Positions 22,205 through 34,487 of a stretch of 64,000 nucleotides of DNA are shown in pieces. A program made the translations under genes and the position numbers. This DNA comes from Basidiobolus meristosporus CBS 931.73 (taxonomy: Eukaryota; Basidiobolomycota; Basidiobolomycetes; Basidiobolales; Basidiobolaceae). The notes under the pieces are model-generated. The model saw only the letters and a list, made by a program, of their open reading frames with translations, did no database searches and was not told the origin of the DNA. The stretch covers positions 62,001 to 126,000 of the forward strand of contig MCFE01000088.1 in the NCBI GenBank assembly GCA_002104905.1, given 5' to 3'. How positions within the stretch are numbered: the stretch's first letter is position 1; the number at the start of each line of letters is the position of its first letter.

Positions 22205-22630
22205 AACATCTAATTAACAGAAATATCCTATGGGTTGATGAGATGAAATATGTGGGTGTTCCAACTACTGATGATGATTTAATAGTCACTCTCCAAGGTA
22301 GCCTGTCAGACAAGCTTCAGGGCCTTGTATTGGCCCAAGAGTCTAGAACTGAAGATTTGAGTTATAGTATGTATATAGAAGACTTCTGAAGCCTTAAAGT
22401 GCCAGATGAATGAATCAAGTGCTATTAACTGCATTTGCCATAATATCAAAGACAAATTGCTAACTCAATGCTCAATAGCAAACATGGCAAAGAATGCCTG
22501 GAAGGCATTGGAAGACACATACCAGTTGTGTGCAGCTGCTAAGAGAATGTATCTTAGACAAAAATATCCTACCACAATGATGTTTCAGGAGTAGAAATGA
22601 AGATCCTAATTAGAAGTATTACCCTCTTAC
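22205..22630 (+). pseudogene. Shuffled copia gag fragments
   Basis: 22,205-22,390 corresponds to the copia gag region at 29,690-29,850, while 22,391-22,600 corresponds to the region before it (29,490-29,680). The order is therefore swapped relative to the intact element. Stops are present in both. Confidence 0.6.
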
Positions 22631-22839
22631 CCTATGAAAAATAATTTGGTCCTGCAGGTGGATCCAATCCAGATCATCCGTCAAGATCCTGTTTAGAGAC
22701 TGTCATAATAACAGCAGCTTGGAATTAGTGACCCTCCTGACAATCTTATAACAAGATCATGACGGTGTTTTATGAATTTTATAGCCAAATAAAGGGATAA
22801 AACTTGTCAATTTTTGATTGGTGCTGTGACAATATTTGC

Positions 22840-25800
22840 ATGGTATTGTTGAGGTCTTTCAGTGCTCTATTACTATTTTAAGTGGATCCAGTTGGCCAGG
22901 ACTTCCAATTGCCGTGTATGGCAAGGAACTTGACAGTATTTGAAGGCCTCATAGCAAGACTCTGATGGCTTTTTCTTGGCAATATGACGGCCTGCTGCTG
23001 GTTCTGTATAATGCTACCGTACCAATTTACCAAATGGTATTTCCTTTTTCTACCTCCCCTTGTGCAATACATATATTCCACTGTAGAATCATCTTTCTTT
23101 ATATGCTTACCCACTACTATCTTGGGTATTCCACATGTAGTTCAAATCAAGAAAAACTATGGCCTCCTGCTTACTAACCTCTACAGATGCGCACACCTGC
23201 TGCAATTGTCATACTTCTATCACCTCAACTTTACAGCTTTTTAGTGTGATACTTGCAAAGTTGCCATATACCTTGTACTGCTGGTAGCATATACATCTTG
23301 CAAACATATGCTTGGTTGTTGTCACTTCTGCCATGAATACCTCTTGAATATTGGCAAAGAACTGCTTAGTATTTAGCCAATATATTCCTTCTCCCTGCTG
23401 GATTCTAGACCCCCTTTTAGGTGTGCTCTGGCTTTTGTTTGTGTGAATTCCATATTGAATGGTGTAGAAGTTGGCTTGTGACCACAAAAAATCCGTCATA
23501 TCTTGGTGGAGTTTTCCTCAAAAATATTAGTTGCTTGTTGCACCCAACCCAACTTTGCATTACTTAACTGATTACCCACGCATTGGGGCTGCTTAGCTTC
23601 TTAATACCATAGGCATAGGTGTCTCCATGTGCACATTTGTCCTCAGTATTTTCCAACTTTTTCTGGCTGTCCTCCATGTGCCAACTCTTCACATCCATGA
23701 CAGGCTTGAAGGTTATATCCTTGATGAGATTGGGATATGGTAGTACCTGTAACTTGACTTGTCTTCCTATCTCCCCACACATCTGCTCCATAGGAAACTC
23801 CCAAAAGGTGAAGCAAGGCCCAATACTCTCCACACACTGTGCAAGATGGAGTAGAGAATGGATACTGAAGCGGTAGAGATCTATGCATTCAGCTTTATGT
23901 TTGTAGTATAGCCGCTCAAATCCCATCACAAACTCCTCACACAACAGCTGTAGATGCATCAAGTTGGCATTGGTGATCTGCTTCTGGATAAATATTCCTA
24001 CAATGTCCACATATGACTCCCAATGCTTCCAATGTACTCTTGGTAGGAATGGCTTCAGAACACTACTTGAATAAATACATATCCGGTTCATCCAGTCTTT
24101 GCATTTGAATTGTTGCATATGTGTATGAATATCAATCAGAGCCTGTGAGAAGTACTTAGGTTAGCAGATACTCTGTAATATCTTGCCAATTTTTCAAATT
24201 TCTCCGGTATCTTAAAGGGCTCATTTAGCTTGAAATGCCCCATGTACAACTTGGTCATCAGTATAGGAATATTGTTGAAAAGCAAATGCATTGCTTCCAG
24301 TGGAAAGCTTTTGCTCCAACAGATACCCTCTATCTCAAGTATCTCTGGTTTCCAATTGATTCCATATTCTGGCCAATGGCTTATAGCTTGCCAACTTTGC
24401 TGCAATTGCATGCTTACTTCTGTACATTCTCTCTGTGGAAAGATGATGCTCTTAGTGCTGGTGTTTGGGTAATAATAATGTGTGTGAGTTATGGAGCAAA
24501 TCCCCTGGATCTCATACATTTGACAGCAACGCCATCCATTGTGCCCAGAAAAACCTGCTATCTTGCTGATGGCTGGGGTATCTCCAATGCTGATAGTAAT
24601 ATGCGCCTTTACATGATGGCCATTTACCATTATCCCGCTGGAAACATACAAAATTCATTTGGCAATGGATACAGGTAGCTATCCAGGTTGGATGGTGATT
24701 TAGGCCCAGATACCACTGATACTACCTTCAGATTATTGCTCTGATACCGTAAGATGGGCAGCAGATTCAGATTGATGAGAATCAGTGGCCAGCAGGATTT
24801 GCTGGCAGAGTACTTGTTGAATGAGAATCCAATAAGTACTAATGCAAAGGCATGGTCATACATACCTTCAAAGTAGCCCTTGCTTCTTAGCTGTTTGTAA
24901 TGTTTGCCATCAAATATATTGGATATGTTTGCGCTTGATTGATACTGAGTGTGATGCTATATAGCTTTGCAACATTTGTTGGGCTGCATCAGCTTCCTCA
25001 GACAGGGTATGACTGGAATATATCCGGAGTGTGAACAATGTTTTCCCTCAATGGTGGTGGATGCCTGAAAATTTGGACACGCTGCAATGGTAGCATTTTT
25101 GGATGTGAATGCCATTCAATTGTTAACACATGCTGGAATCAGGACAGTCTCTGGATCATATGTTGCCAGCCGCATGACAGTTGTCCACTTGTACAATGTA
25201 CATGGTAAGATGCATCCCGGTATGATTTTAGCAAGCAGTAGTAATAAATTGTCAAAGCCCCCATTACTGATATTGGTGGAAATGCGCCCCTTCTCTAACT
25301 ACAACATTACATCATTCACCAGTAGATGGATTACTGGGCTCACTTGGCTCTATAAAGTATCCTTGGCATTTGTTTCAACGGGTGTTGTCTCATTGCATAT
25401 AGGGATTTAACTGGGCTCATATGTGGTACTGTTGTTAGGGGAGATAGGCTCAAAAGCCATCAGTGAACCTTCTTCAACAGAGCTATCACTCTGCATGCCA
25501 TATTCAGAAGGCTGAGGTGAGCCTAAAGGTATCACAAACTCACCTGACTCAGTTTGCGCAAGGTGATAAAGATAGCCAGGTGCCAATATAGAAGGGTCAA
25601 CTGGCTGGCAAGCTAATGTTGGTATAGTAGTGACCAATGAATGGTCAAATATGACTTGGGTGGCAAAACACTGGCCGTGATCCTTCTAATACTTCCTATG
25701 CTCTCTGCATGCATCATGGCTGAGAGGCTTGTCACAATAGCCACATGGTCTTTTTTCTCTTCTCTTATGGTGTTGAGTCAAAGAAGTCTTGTCCATGGGG

Positions 25801-25910
25801 CAAACAGTCTGACATTCAACAACATAATGCAATTATATCACTTTTTGGTCAATACTCATGTGAACTTAAGACAGTCATGTATTTGAGACATTGCACCTAC
25901 ATGAATGCAA
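22840..25910 (-). pseudogene. CACTA-like (Tnp2-type) transposase, decayed
   Basis: A cut-and-paste transposase of the CACTA/EnSpm group, read on the minus strand from about 25,910 down to 22,840. From N to C: a Cys/His-rich finger-like segment (around 25,760-25,810), an acidic Ser-rich stretch (25,450-25,540), the DGKHYKQL block (about 24,890), GPK.P.NLDSYLYPL (about 24,680), the first catalytic block IGDTPAISKIAGFSGH (about 24,570), LEAMHLLFNNI (about 24,290), SIHSLLHLAQCVESIGP (about 23,840) and FPMEQMCGEIGR (about 23,790), then a C-terminal domain. The longest open parts are 24,136-24,651 (171 codons) and 23,564-24,118 (184 codons). At least four frame changes or stops were seen, so it is inactive. 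Family assignment comes from these conserved blocks. Confidence 0.7.
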
Positions 25911-25929
25911 GATTCAATGATGACCCGCC

Positions 25930-26018
25930 ATAGTAGGCATTATAAATATAGTTGTGGCACCACATACACACGTATATGTAACACTATTTCCCCTTTGATT
26001 TGACTCACTTCCATATAT
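25930..26018. promoter_or_regulatory. Divergent promoter of the CACTA-like element
   Basis: The gap between the minus-strand transposase start and the plus-strand accessory gene holds a TATA-like TATAAATA (about 25,950) and a short alternating ACACACGTATATGTA stretch. The same layout is present at 2,800-2,878. The bidirectional role is inferred from gene orientation. Confidence 0.35.
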
Positions 26019-28096
26019 ATGCCACCAAAAAATAAAGCAAAGTTGTCTGCTTCTCAACCAAGCCCCACCGCTGATGGCAACAGAAGATCAGTTGGACAAC
26101 AGCTTGCTTTGACATTCAGTGCAACAAGCAGGGCTACATCCAAAAAAGGCCCTGTGGACAATGTGCCCATTGAAGGTAATAATGCGGACTCCTCAGGCTC
26201 TTAGTCAAGTAGGCAATTGAGAACCTCCGCGGAGCTACAAGCTGACCGTTATGCTCAGGCAGATGAGAATGTAGTAAATGCAGTACCCTTTGTTGAAGAT
26301 CAGCAAGTGGCCATGATAACATCACCACCACCCATATTAGCAAGTATGTTGTCAGCTAATACCAAAGCATTAATAAAGCAATTAGGTGCAGTGACTGATA
26401 GGATAGATGCAATGGCCCAGAGAAATCAGGAAGTATTCCAGAAACAGAATGAGCGGATAATATTTGTAGAACAATCAATATCCCAGGTATAGAAAGCAGA
26501 ATCTTTGCTGCAAAGAAGGCACTCAATTAGCTCAATGTCACAGCCAAGAATTGAGCCATTTCCTGATGTAACAGCAGAGGAACACTGTACAGTCTTTGAA
26601 GCATAACAACAGTGCCCAAAGATAAAGCCCACAGAGAAACCTTTCACAGCATGGGAGGGAGAAAATGTGGTGTTAATACCAAAGCCTAAAATCAAAAGAC
26701 ATTGAAGATCTGTGAAGCCATTGAGTGCAATAATGCAGAATGGGCTGATATACAAGAGGCCTTCAGAAGTCTAGCACGCCATCACCTTAAGGCTGGCATA
26801 CCATGGGACCATCAGGAACTCAAGGCCAAGCAGAATGCACTTGACTTGTTCCATGAGCATTATCCTAGAATCAAATGGGCAAGCAGATTTTGGGCCAGCA
26901 TTGGTATGCTAAGAAAGTATCTTAAGAATAGCAGAAACTATCAAAGGCAGAAAAACAAGGGTGCCATGGATAAAAACCAGTGGCTTCCTCAAGAGCCTGT
27001 TACAAGCAGGGCCAAATGCTCCTGAAAAGTGTCAAAGAGTTGTCAGGCAGCTGCAAGAGTGCCAACTAAGGACAAGCAGGCAGATATGGATACACCAGCA
27101 CAACATTTATCAAGGAAAAAGCGTAGTACCACTCAAGAAGCACCCAGTCAAAGTAGCAGTGAAGGACCTGGCAGTGATAAAGACCAGCTGCGTTTACAGG
27201 AGCCTGTCACAACTACGGTTGAGAGCTCAAAGCAAGCTGAAAAGAAATGTCAGGTTGCCAGAAGAGTGCCAGCAAGGGATAAGCAGTCCAACACATATGA
27301 GTCAGAGCGGAATTTATCCAGGAGAGAACATAGTTCTTTACAAGAAGCACTCAGACAAAGTAGCAATGAAAGACCTGGCAGTGATAAAGGAAAAGGTAAA
27401 GGGAAAAATGTCTACCCAAGCCTGAGACAGGGAGGCATGCAAAAAAAACTGCAGTTCTGGCCAATTAACGCCGCAAGCCAGGAACAGACTGAATTTCATC
27501 ATAGCCATGAAGAATTACCAACAAGAAAACAGCTATTTTCACAAGAGTTGGAAGCGCAACCAGTTGAGCTACACTCCAGCAAGGTAGATGAGTTTGCTGA
27601 AAAAGACAATTTGTCTACCACAGCCTCCACATCCTCCACAGCCTCCATTGTTAACAGAGTGGAGATCCCACTGACAGACAAGGCTACAATGTCAAGAGCT
27701 CAAAAGACTATCACAATGCCTTCAGTGGAGTTTTGGAACATTAATAGGCACACCAGGAGGTTGCAGCACTTCTTCAAGAGCAGTGCTCAAGAAAATGCAC
27801 TGGAATATTGCAAGGATTTATTGCAAAGACTGGCAGATGAGGAGCTAGACCTTGCAGTGCCAGCTGAAGACCTGGATGTGTGGGAACCAGTGAATGAACA
27901 GTGGCATAAAGCCATTGGGTTCCCGCCAAAGTTGTGGAACCAGAGCGTCACAGCAGAAATACTTATTGAGTGGTGGATTTTAATGGAGTTACTTGTTGAG
28001 TGTGGGGTTGGGCCTAATGTTAGTGTAGGGTATAGAGACTTGTATAGGTCAATACAATTGGCCATTGAGGTACAACTGAAGTTTCAATGGAAATAA
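26019..28096 (+). pseudogene. Accessory gene of the CACTA-like element, copy 2 (best preserved)
   Basis: The second gene of the element starts MPPKNKAKLSASQPS and ends near 28,096; its last part, 27,029-28,096, is open for 355 codons. I recognise no family. Visible features: basic Ser-rich N-terminus; a likely coiled coil (about 26,340-26,480, with ALIKQLGAVTDRIDAMAQR); an Ala/Trp-rich helical segment (26,702-26,930, WADIQEAFRSLARHHL); a duplicated Lys/Gln/Ser-rich unit of about 70 residues (26,965-27,180 and 27,181-27,396); and a well-conserved C-terminal part (EFWNIN.HTRRLQHFF and GFPPKLWNQSVTAEILIEWW). Three stops and one or two frame changes break the first half. By position it could be the DNA-binding partner that CACTA elements often encode, but nothing proves this. 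An old coding exon captured by the element is the alternative. Confidence 0.55.
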
Positions 28097-28420
28097 GTCA
28101 ACTTGTATGCATGAAAAGTAAGAGAAACAGTCGAGTCAGGAAGTAAGGAGTGTGAAAAAGAGGCAATAGCCAATCAATTCACACAAATGTAGGAGGCAAT
28201 AGAGTGTCTGGGATCAGAAAGTGAGCAAATTGGCAGGGAACCAATCAAAAGCCACTTATACATTGTTGTGATGAAAAATTTTGATAAAGTTTTTTGTGAA
28301 ATCTGGGGTGCAATTGTATTTCAACAGTCTCTGGATGGTGTCCTGACAAGATTGGTACCTCTCAGTCACAGGACATTAACTTTGAGATGGCCTTTTGACA
28401 AGATCATCTCAATAATTTTT
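28097..28420. other. 3' non-coding tail of CACTA-like element, copy 2
   Basis: It matches 4,684-5,035. It contains no coding signal and ends where copia gag sequence begins at about 28,421. No terminal inverted repeat could be recognised. Confidence 0.45.
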
Positions 28421-28932
28421 CATAAGGCTTAGTGAATGAGATAGAATCTGTGGGCATACCAACTACTGATAAGCTTTTGATGGTTACCATCCTGAAAAGC
28501 CTGACAGAAGGTTTCAGGGCCTAGTATCAGCCCTAGAGTCCAGAACTGAATACATGACCTTAAATTACATATATGGAAGGCTCCTAGATGAAGAGTTAAG
28601 AAAATCAAGAGCCAATAAGAAGGAAGAAGAAAATACTTAGATAAGTATTGATAACCTACCAAGGATTTACTCACAATCCTCAGAAGGCAACAGCAACATG
28701 TGTTGCAACTACTGCAAACAGAAATGATACACATCAGGCTGGTGCCTCAAACAGAGAGATAATCAGCTAAACAATTCTGAATATGGAAATGCTGCAACAA
28801 CAGAGGATATACTGTTCATATCTGCATTAAATGTAACCACAAACAAGCATTCCTAGACATGGTATATTAACTCTGGAGCATCTCAACCCTTCACGCACCA
28901 ATAGGAATTTTTTATTCAATATTAGTTGTTTT
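28421..28932 (+). pseudogene. Older copia relic, gag to protease
   Basis: It follows the copia gag from the LVDEMESVGIPTTDE-equivalent region through the Cys knuckle to the protease start. The next copia element interrupts it at 28,932; the relic resumes at 33,612. Confidence 0.75.
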
Positions 28933-29281
28933 TGTTGTAAAAAATTGTATTTCCACCTAAATATTCACCTAACTTAGTCACTAAGATCATTACCTTCATA
29001 TCCTAGAGAATACTGACCAAATTACTTGTTGAGATTTACTTAGAATATTCTCACCAAAATACCAGGTACCCAGAACATGAAAATTTGATAAGTTGTCCAA
29101 ACAGCGCCAAACTTTGCACACATGTTTTTGGGACCTTCCTTAACCTATTCTTTGTGTTTATAATGCCAAGACCAGGTAAAAGTATAAATACTACTTATAC
29201 ATTCAATAAATCATTAAGTGAAAACCACATAATCTACTTGTTCTCCCAATCACTTCCAATATCTCCAAGACTCTTACAACA
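28933..29281 (+). repeat. copia 5' LTR
   Basis: 349 bp, starting TGTTGTAAAA and ending CTCTTACAACA. It holds a TATA-like TATAAATAC and an AATAAA just after it. Confidence 0.92.
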
Positions 29282-29296
29282 TGTTATGAGCGCCAA
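29282..29296 (+). other. Putative copia primer-binding region
   Basis: TGTTATGAGCGCC directly follows the 5' LTR. It does not begin with a plain TGG, so the primer could be an internal tRNA fragment, as in other copia elements. Assignment is by position only. Confidence 0.4.
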
Positions 29297-32200
29297 GCTG
29301 TCACTCTCTGTAATGTCTACTACTGCTATTACTGGAATTTTTCCCTCTGCTGAAAAGTTGGATGGATCTAACTACCAAGTGTGGAAGGTGAAGATGAATA
29401 TGCTGCTACAAGAAAGTGGCCTTTGAGATGTTGTCATGGGAGAAGAATGCCCTCCTAAAGTGTGGGAGAGGAAGTCTTGAAGTACTAGAAGAAAGAACAA
29501 AGTGCCTTTAACTGCATTTGCCTTTATGTTAAAGACAAATTGCTAATTCAATGCTCAAGAGCAAAAATGGCAAAGAATGCCTGGAAGGCATTAGAAGACA
29601 CCTACCAGTCATGTTCAGCTGCTAAGAAAATGTATCTGAGACAAAAATTCTTTACTATAATGATGCTGCCAGGAGAAGAAATGAAAAATCTAATTAACAG
29701 AATTACCCTGCTGGTAGATGAGATGGAATCTGTGGGCATACCAACTACTGATGAGGATGTGATAGTTACCATCCTGAATAGCCTGACAGACAAGTTTCAG
29801 GGCCTTGTATAAGCCCTAGAGTCCAGAACTGAAGATTGGACCTTAAATTACGTATATGGAAGGCTCCTGGATGAAGAATTAAGAAAATCAAGCACCAATA
29901 AGCAGGAAGATGAAAATGCTTTAATAAGCAATGATAACCAACAAAGGAGGTACTCAAGACCCTACAAAGGCAACAGCAACCTGTTTTGTAACTACTGCAA
30001 AAGGAAAGGATACACATCAGACCGATGTCTTTAAAAGAAAGATAATCAGGAAAAGAAGCCTGAATAGGGAAACGCTGCAACAACTGAAGATAGACTATTC
30101 ATATCTGTGCTAAATATGACCACAAACAAGGATTCTCAGATGTGGTATATTGGCTCTGGAGCATTTCAACACTTAACACACCAAAAAGAACTTTTTACCC
30201 AATATCAAGAAATTCCAATTGACAAGGTTTTCATGGGTGACAATAGAACACTTGATGCAGTGGGAGAAGGAACTATCCAAATAAACCTTAGAAGCAGTGA
30301 CGGAAGCCATACACTGACCGTTAAAGAAGTACTCTATGTACCAGAAATAGCCAAGAACCTACTATCTGTAAGCAAGGCTACTGCAGAAGGACTCAGTTTC
30401 AGCTTTGACAATTCTGGATGCAAGATCACTGAGCAAAATGGTGCCCATATTGCTTTGGGTATCAGAGATCAGAACCTATACAAGTTGACTTATATTCTAT
30501 CATATTTGGAAGCCAATATAAGTAACTTAAATGAAGAAACACCAATGCTTTGGCACAGGAGATTTGGGCACATCAATTTTTATTATTTGCACAAAGTGAT
30601 CAAAGATCAGCTAATTTCTTGAGTAAAAATTGATCCCCCAGCTAATTTGGAGCACTGTGAAGCCTGCATATATGGAAAGCAACCCAGACCACCATTCAAG
30701 AGCTCTAGGTTAATCAAAACTAAGAAAAAATTAGATCTATTCACTCAGATCTGTGTGGACCTATGCAAAATTTATCCTTAGGCAGGATGACATATTTAAT
30801 CACTTTTATTGATAATTATACAAAATACACATGGGTCTACTTCATGGAGAGAAAGGAAGAAGCTCTGTCTAAGTTCAGGGAGTTTAAAGCCATGGTGGAG
30901 AGAGAAACTGGTGAAAAAAGCAAGAAATTACACTCTGACCATGGTGGAGAATATACCTCAAAACTCTTCATCCACTTCTGCAAAATTCATGGAATAAAGC
31001 AAGAGACTACAGTACCATACTCCCCACAGCAAAATGGAGTAGCAGAACATGCTAACAGATCAATAATTGATATGGCAAGATCTATGATCCATGATCAAAA
31101 ATTATCCTATAATTTTTGGGCAGAATCAGTTGCCACTTCTGTATATCTTAAAATAGGAGTTATAACAGAATACTGCGTGATTCTACTCCATTTGAAGCAT
31201 GGTATGGATACAGACCAAGTGCAGAATATCTAAGAATATTTGGGTGTACAGCATATGCCAAGAAACTGCCTGGAAATCAGTCAAAATTTGAGCCAAAAAG
31301 TGTAAAATGCATATTTTTGGGCTACTGCAATGAGAGTAAAGCATACAGACTCTACAGTACCAAGGCAAAGAAGCTAATCAAGTCCAGGGATGTGTTGTTT
31401 GATTAAAATTAAAAATTTTCACAAAAAATGACATTAGATGTTGACAAAAATATGATCTCAAATCCATCAATTGTCAGGATTGAACCAGAGCAAAACAATG
31501 AGAATTTTTTCACTCCAGAGGACTCTACAACCATGGTTCAGCCAGAATCAGTACCCAGGAATATCCCAGAAGTGATCATTCTAGTATCAAATGCCTGGAG
31601 ATCCAATTGGACAAGAAATAACCCAAATAACTATATCAATGAGGGTACAAACTTAGCCTATGCCTATTCAGTCCATATTGATGAGCCCCAGACTGTAAAA
31701 GAGGCCCTAAATAGACCTCAGACAAAGTTTTGGAGATCTGCAATGACTGAGGAATATCAGGCCCTGATGGAAAATCAAACTTGGGACTTGGTCAAATTAC
31801 CAATCAACTAAAAATCAATTGGATCCAGATGGGTCTTCAAGACAAAGACAAGACTGATGGTACAATTGAAAGATGCAAAGCAAGACATGTAGCCTAAGGA
31901 TACTCTCAGACAAAAGGACTTGACTATACTGAGACCTCTGCACCGGTAGCCAAGTTCAATTCCATCAGATTAATATTGGCTATTGCAGCCAAATATAAGC
32001 TTTTTATTCATCAAATGGATGTAAAAACTGCATTTTTAATGGAGAACCTGCTGAGGACATGTATATGGACCAGCCTGATGGGTGTGTTGACCAAGATAAC
32101 CCCAATTTGGTTTGCAAGCTTAAAAAGTCACTATATGGTCTCAAACAATCACCAAGAGCCTGGAATTGCAAGATAGATTCTTATTTGGAATCTTTGAGTT

Positions 32201-33251
32201 TCAAAAGGAGTAATGCTGACTATAGTATATACTATAAGCCAGATAGAGCAAATCCAGTTCTATTAGCTCTATATGTGGATGATCTTATTATAGCCGCCAA
32301 TACCCTAGAAACATTGGAAGAGACAAAATCCAGCCTATCTAAGGAGCTCAAGATGTCTAATCTAGGAGAACTCAGTTACTACTTAGGGATTAAGTTCTCC
32401 ATAGACAGAAGTACCCAGACTATTACCCTAAGCCAATCCAAGTATATTCAAGATATACTAAAGAAGTACAAAATGGAAGACTGTAAACCGGCAGCTACCC
32501 CAATGGAGACAAACCTTTACTTGGTCAAAACTCAACCAAATCATGAGAGCTTGGTGCCATCTGAAAGCCCTGACTTTCCTTATCAATCTATGGTTGGCAG
32601 TCTGATGTATATTATGCTTGGAACATGTCCAGATATCTCATATTCAGTGGGAGTTGTCAACCAACATAATCCCAACTATGGATCTGATCATATTGCAGCA
32701 GTTAAGCGGATTTTTAGATACCTAAAAGGAACTGCTGATATCTGCTTAATATACACTTATAAGGACTCAGAACAGGATCTTGTGGGATACTCTGATGCTG
32801 ATTGGGGACAAAATCTGGAAGACAGAAGATCCACCACAGGATACACCTTTCTTTACTGTAAAGGAGCAATTTCATTTTTTTAAAGAAAGCAACCAACCAT
32901 AGCACTTTCTACCACAGAGGCAGAGTACATGGCAGCCTGTGAAGCTACAAAAGAAGCAATGTGGTTAAGAAAGCTTTTTACAGATTTAGGCCTATGTCAA
33001 AAAACGCCTATTACTTTATTTCAGGATAATAAAGGATGTATACAATTAGGTAGAAATCCAACTATTCATGCTAGAGCCAAGCACATAGATATTAATATCA
33101 TTTCTTACATGAAGCTATAGAGAATAACTTAGTTAGCTTAGTTTACTGTCCTACAGATGAAATGATTGCAGACATATTTACCAAACCATTAGCTAGAGAC
33201 AAGTTTGAATATCTTAGGTCAAAATTAGGACTAGTCAGTGTGAACATTTAG
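29286..33251 (+). pseudogene. copia gag-pol, broken
   Basis: The polyprotein of a Ty1/copia element starts at MSAKLSLSVMSTT. A TGA stops it after GL at 29,424-29,426. Further pieces: gag UBN2-like domain (29,540-29,812); zinc knuckle at about 29,986-30,030, where the His of CX2CX4HX4C is a Tyr; protease with GSGA where DSGA is expected (about 30,150); GAG-pre-integrase HHCC (30,540-30,670); integrase core (30,763-31,233); RT with PRAW and YVDD (32,059-32,300); RNase H with DADWGQNL (to 33,100). At least six stops or frame changes were seen. The copy cannot make its own proteins. Confidence 0.88.
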
Positions 33252-33262
33252 CTGAGTGGGAG
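33252..33262 (+). other. copia polypurine tract
   Basis: CTGAGTGGGAG immediately precedes the 3' LTR. The same GAGTGGGAG is found at 38,713-38,721 at the end of the older relic. Confidence 0.7.
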
Positions 33263-33611
33263 TGTTGTAAGAATTTGTATTTCCACCTAAATATTTGCCT
33301 AACTTAGTCACTTAGATCATTACCTTCATATCCTAGAGAATACAGACCAAATTCCTTGTTGGGACTTACTTCAAATATTTTCACCAAAATACCAGGTACC
33401 CAGAACATGAAAATTTGATAAGTTGTCCAAACAGCCCCAAACTTTGCACACATGTTCTTGGGACCTTTCTTAACCTATTCTTTGTGTGTGTAATGCCAAG
33501 ACCAGGTAAAAGTATAAATACTACTTTTACATTCAATAAATCATTAAGTGAAGACCACATAATCTACTTGTTCTCCCAATCACTTCCGATATCTCCAAGA
33601 CTCTTACAACA
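33263..33611 (+). repeat. copia 3' LTR
   Basis: 349 bp, starting TGTTGTAAGA and ending CTCTTACAACA. It is about 94% identical to the 5' LTR by eye. Confidence 0.92.
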
Positions 33612-34487
33612 GCTTTAATTAAGAAGGTTTTCATGGGTGACAATCAGGCACTTGATGCAGCTGGAAAAGGAACCATCTAAGGAAGCCCTAAAAGCAGTGA
33701 GAAAAGCTATACACCTACCTTCAAAGAAGTACTCTATGCACCAGAAATAGCTAGGATCCAACTATCAGTAAGCAAGGCCACAATAGAAGCACCCAGTTTC
33801 AGCTCTGACAATTTTGGTTGTAGAATCACTGATCAAAAAGGTGCCCATTTGTTTGGGTATCAGGGATCAGAATCTATACAGATTGACTTATATTGCATCT
33901 TATCTGGAAGCCAATATGAGCAGCCAAAATGAAGAAGCACCCATGCTTTGGCACAGGAGATTTGGACACATTAATGTTGGTTATTTGCATAAATTGATTG
34001 AAGATCAGCTAATTTTTGGAGTGAAAATTCATCCCCTAGTTGATTTTGAGCACTTGAAGTCTGCATACATAGGAGATAAGCCAGACAGTTGTTCCAGAGC
34101 ACTTGGTTAATCAAATCCAAGACAAAACTAGATCCAGTTCACTCAAATTTGCGCATACTTAAGCAAAATTTATATGTAAGTGGATAAAGTAATTAATAAC
34201 TTTTATTGATGATAATGCAACATACACATGGGTCTACCTCATGAAAAGTAAGGAAGCAGCCTTTTCTTAGCTCAGAGAGTGTTAAGCTGTTGTGAAGAGA
34301 GAGACCAGTGAGAAAATCAGGAAAATATGCTCTGACAATGGTGGAGAATACACCTCATTGCTCTTCATCCATATCTGCCAAATTCATGTTATAATCCAAA
34401 AGACTGCTGTATCTTACTCTCCACAATGAAATGTAGCAACACAACATGTAAACATATCACTAATTGATATGGCTAGCTCTATGATCT
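33612..34487 (+). pseudogene. Older copia relic, protease to integrase
   Basis: It continues 28,421-28,932 after the nested element: protease end, the HHCC segment (33,940-34,060, LWHRRFGHINVGYLHK) and integrase with stops, to the AVSYSPQ-like block. It is interrupted at about 34,488. Confidence 0.75.

Larger units (their letters stand above)
28933..33611 (+). mobile_element. copia LTR retrotransposon, structurally complete
   Basis: The 4,679-bp element has both LTRs (349 bp each), a purine tract and the gene order gag, protease, integrase, RT, RNase H of the Ty1/copia group. It is inserted into an older copia relic. The 5-bp flanks GTTTT (28,928-28,932) and GCTTT (33,612-33,616) look like a target duplication with one later change. 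The LTRs differ at about 20 positions by my count (about 94% identity), so the copy is clearly older than the gypsy element. Confidence 0.92.

Noticed and set aside
25087-25410. 107-codon plus-strand ORF, also present at 1,864-2,175
   Set aside because: The opposite strand carries the transposase segments in register, so this frame is the shadow.
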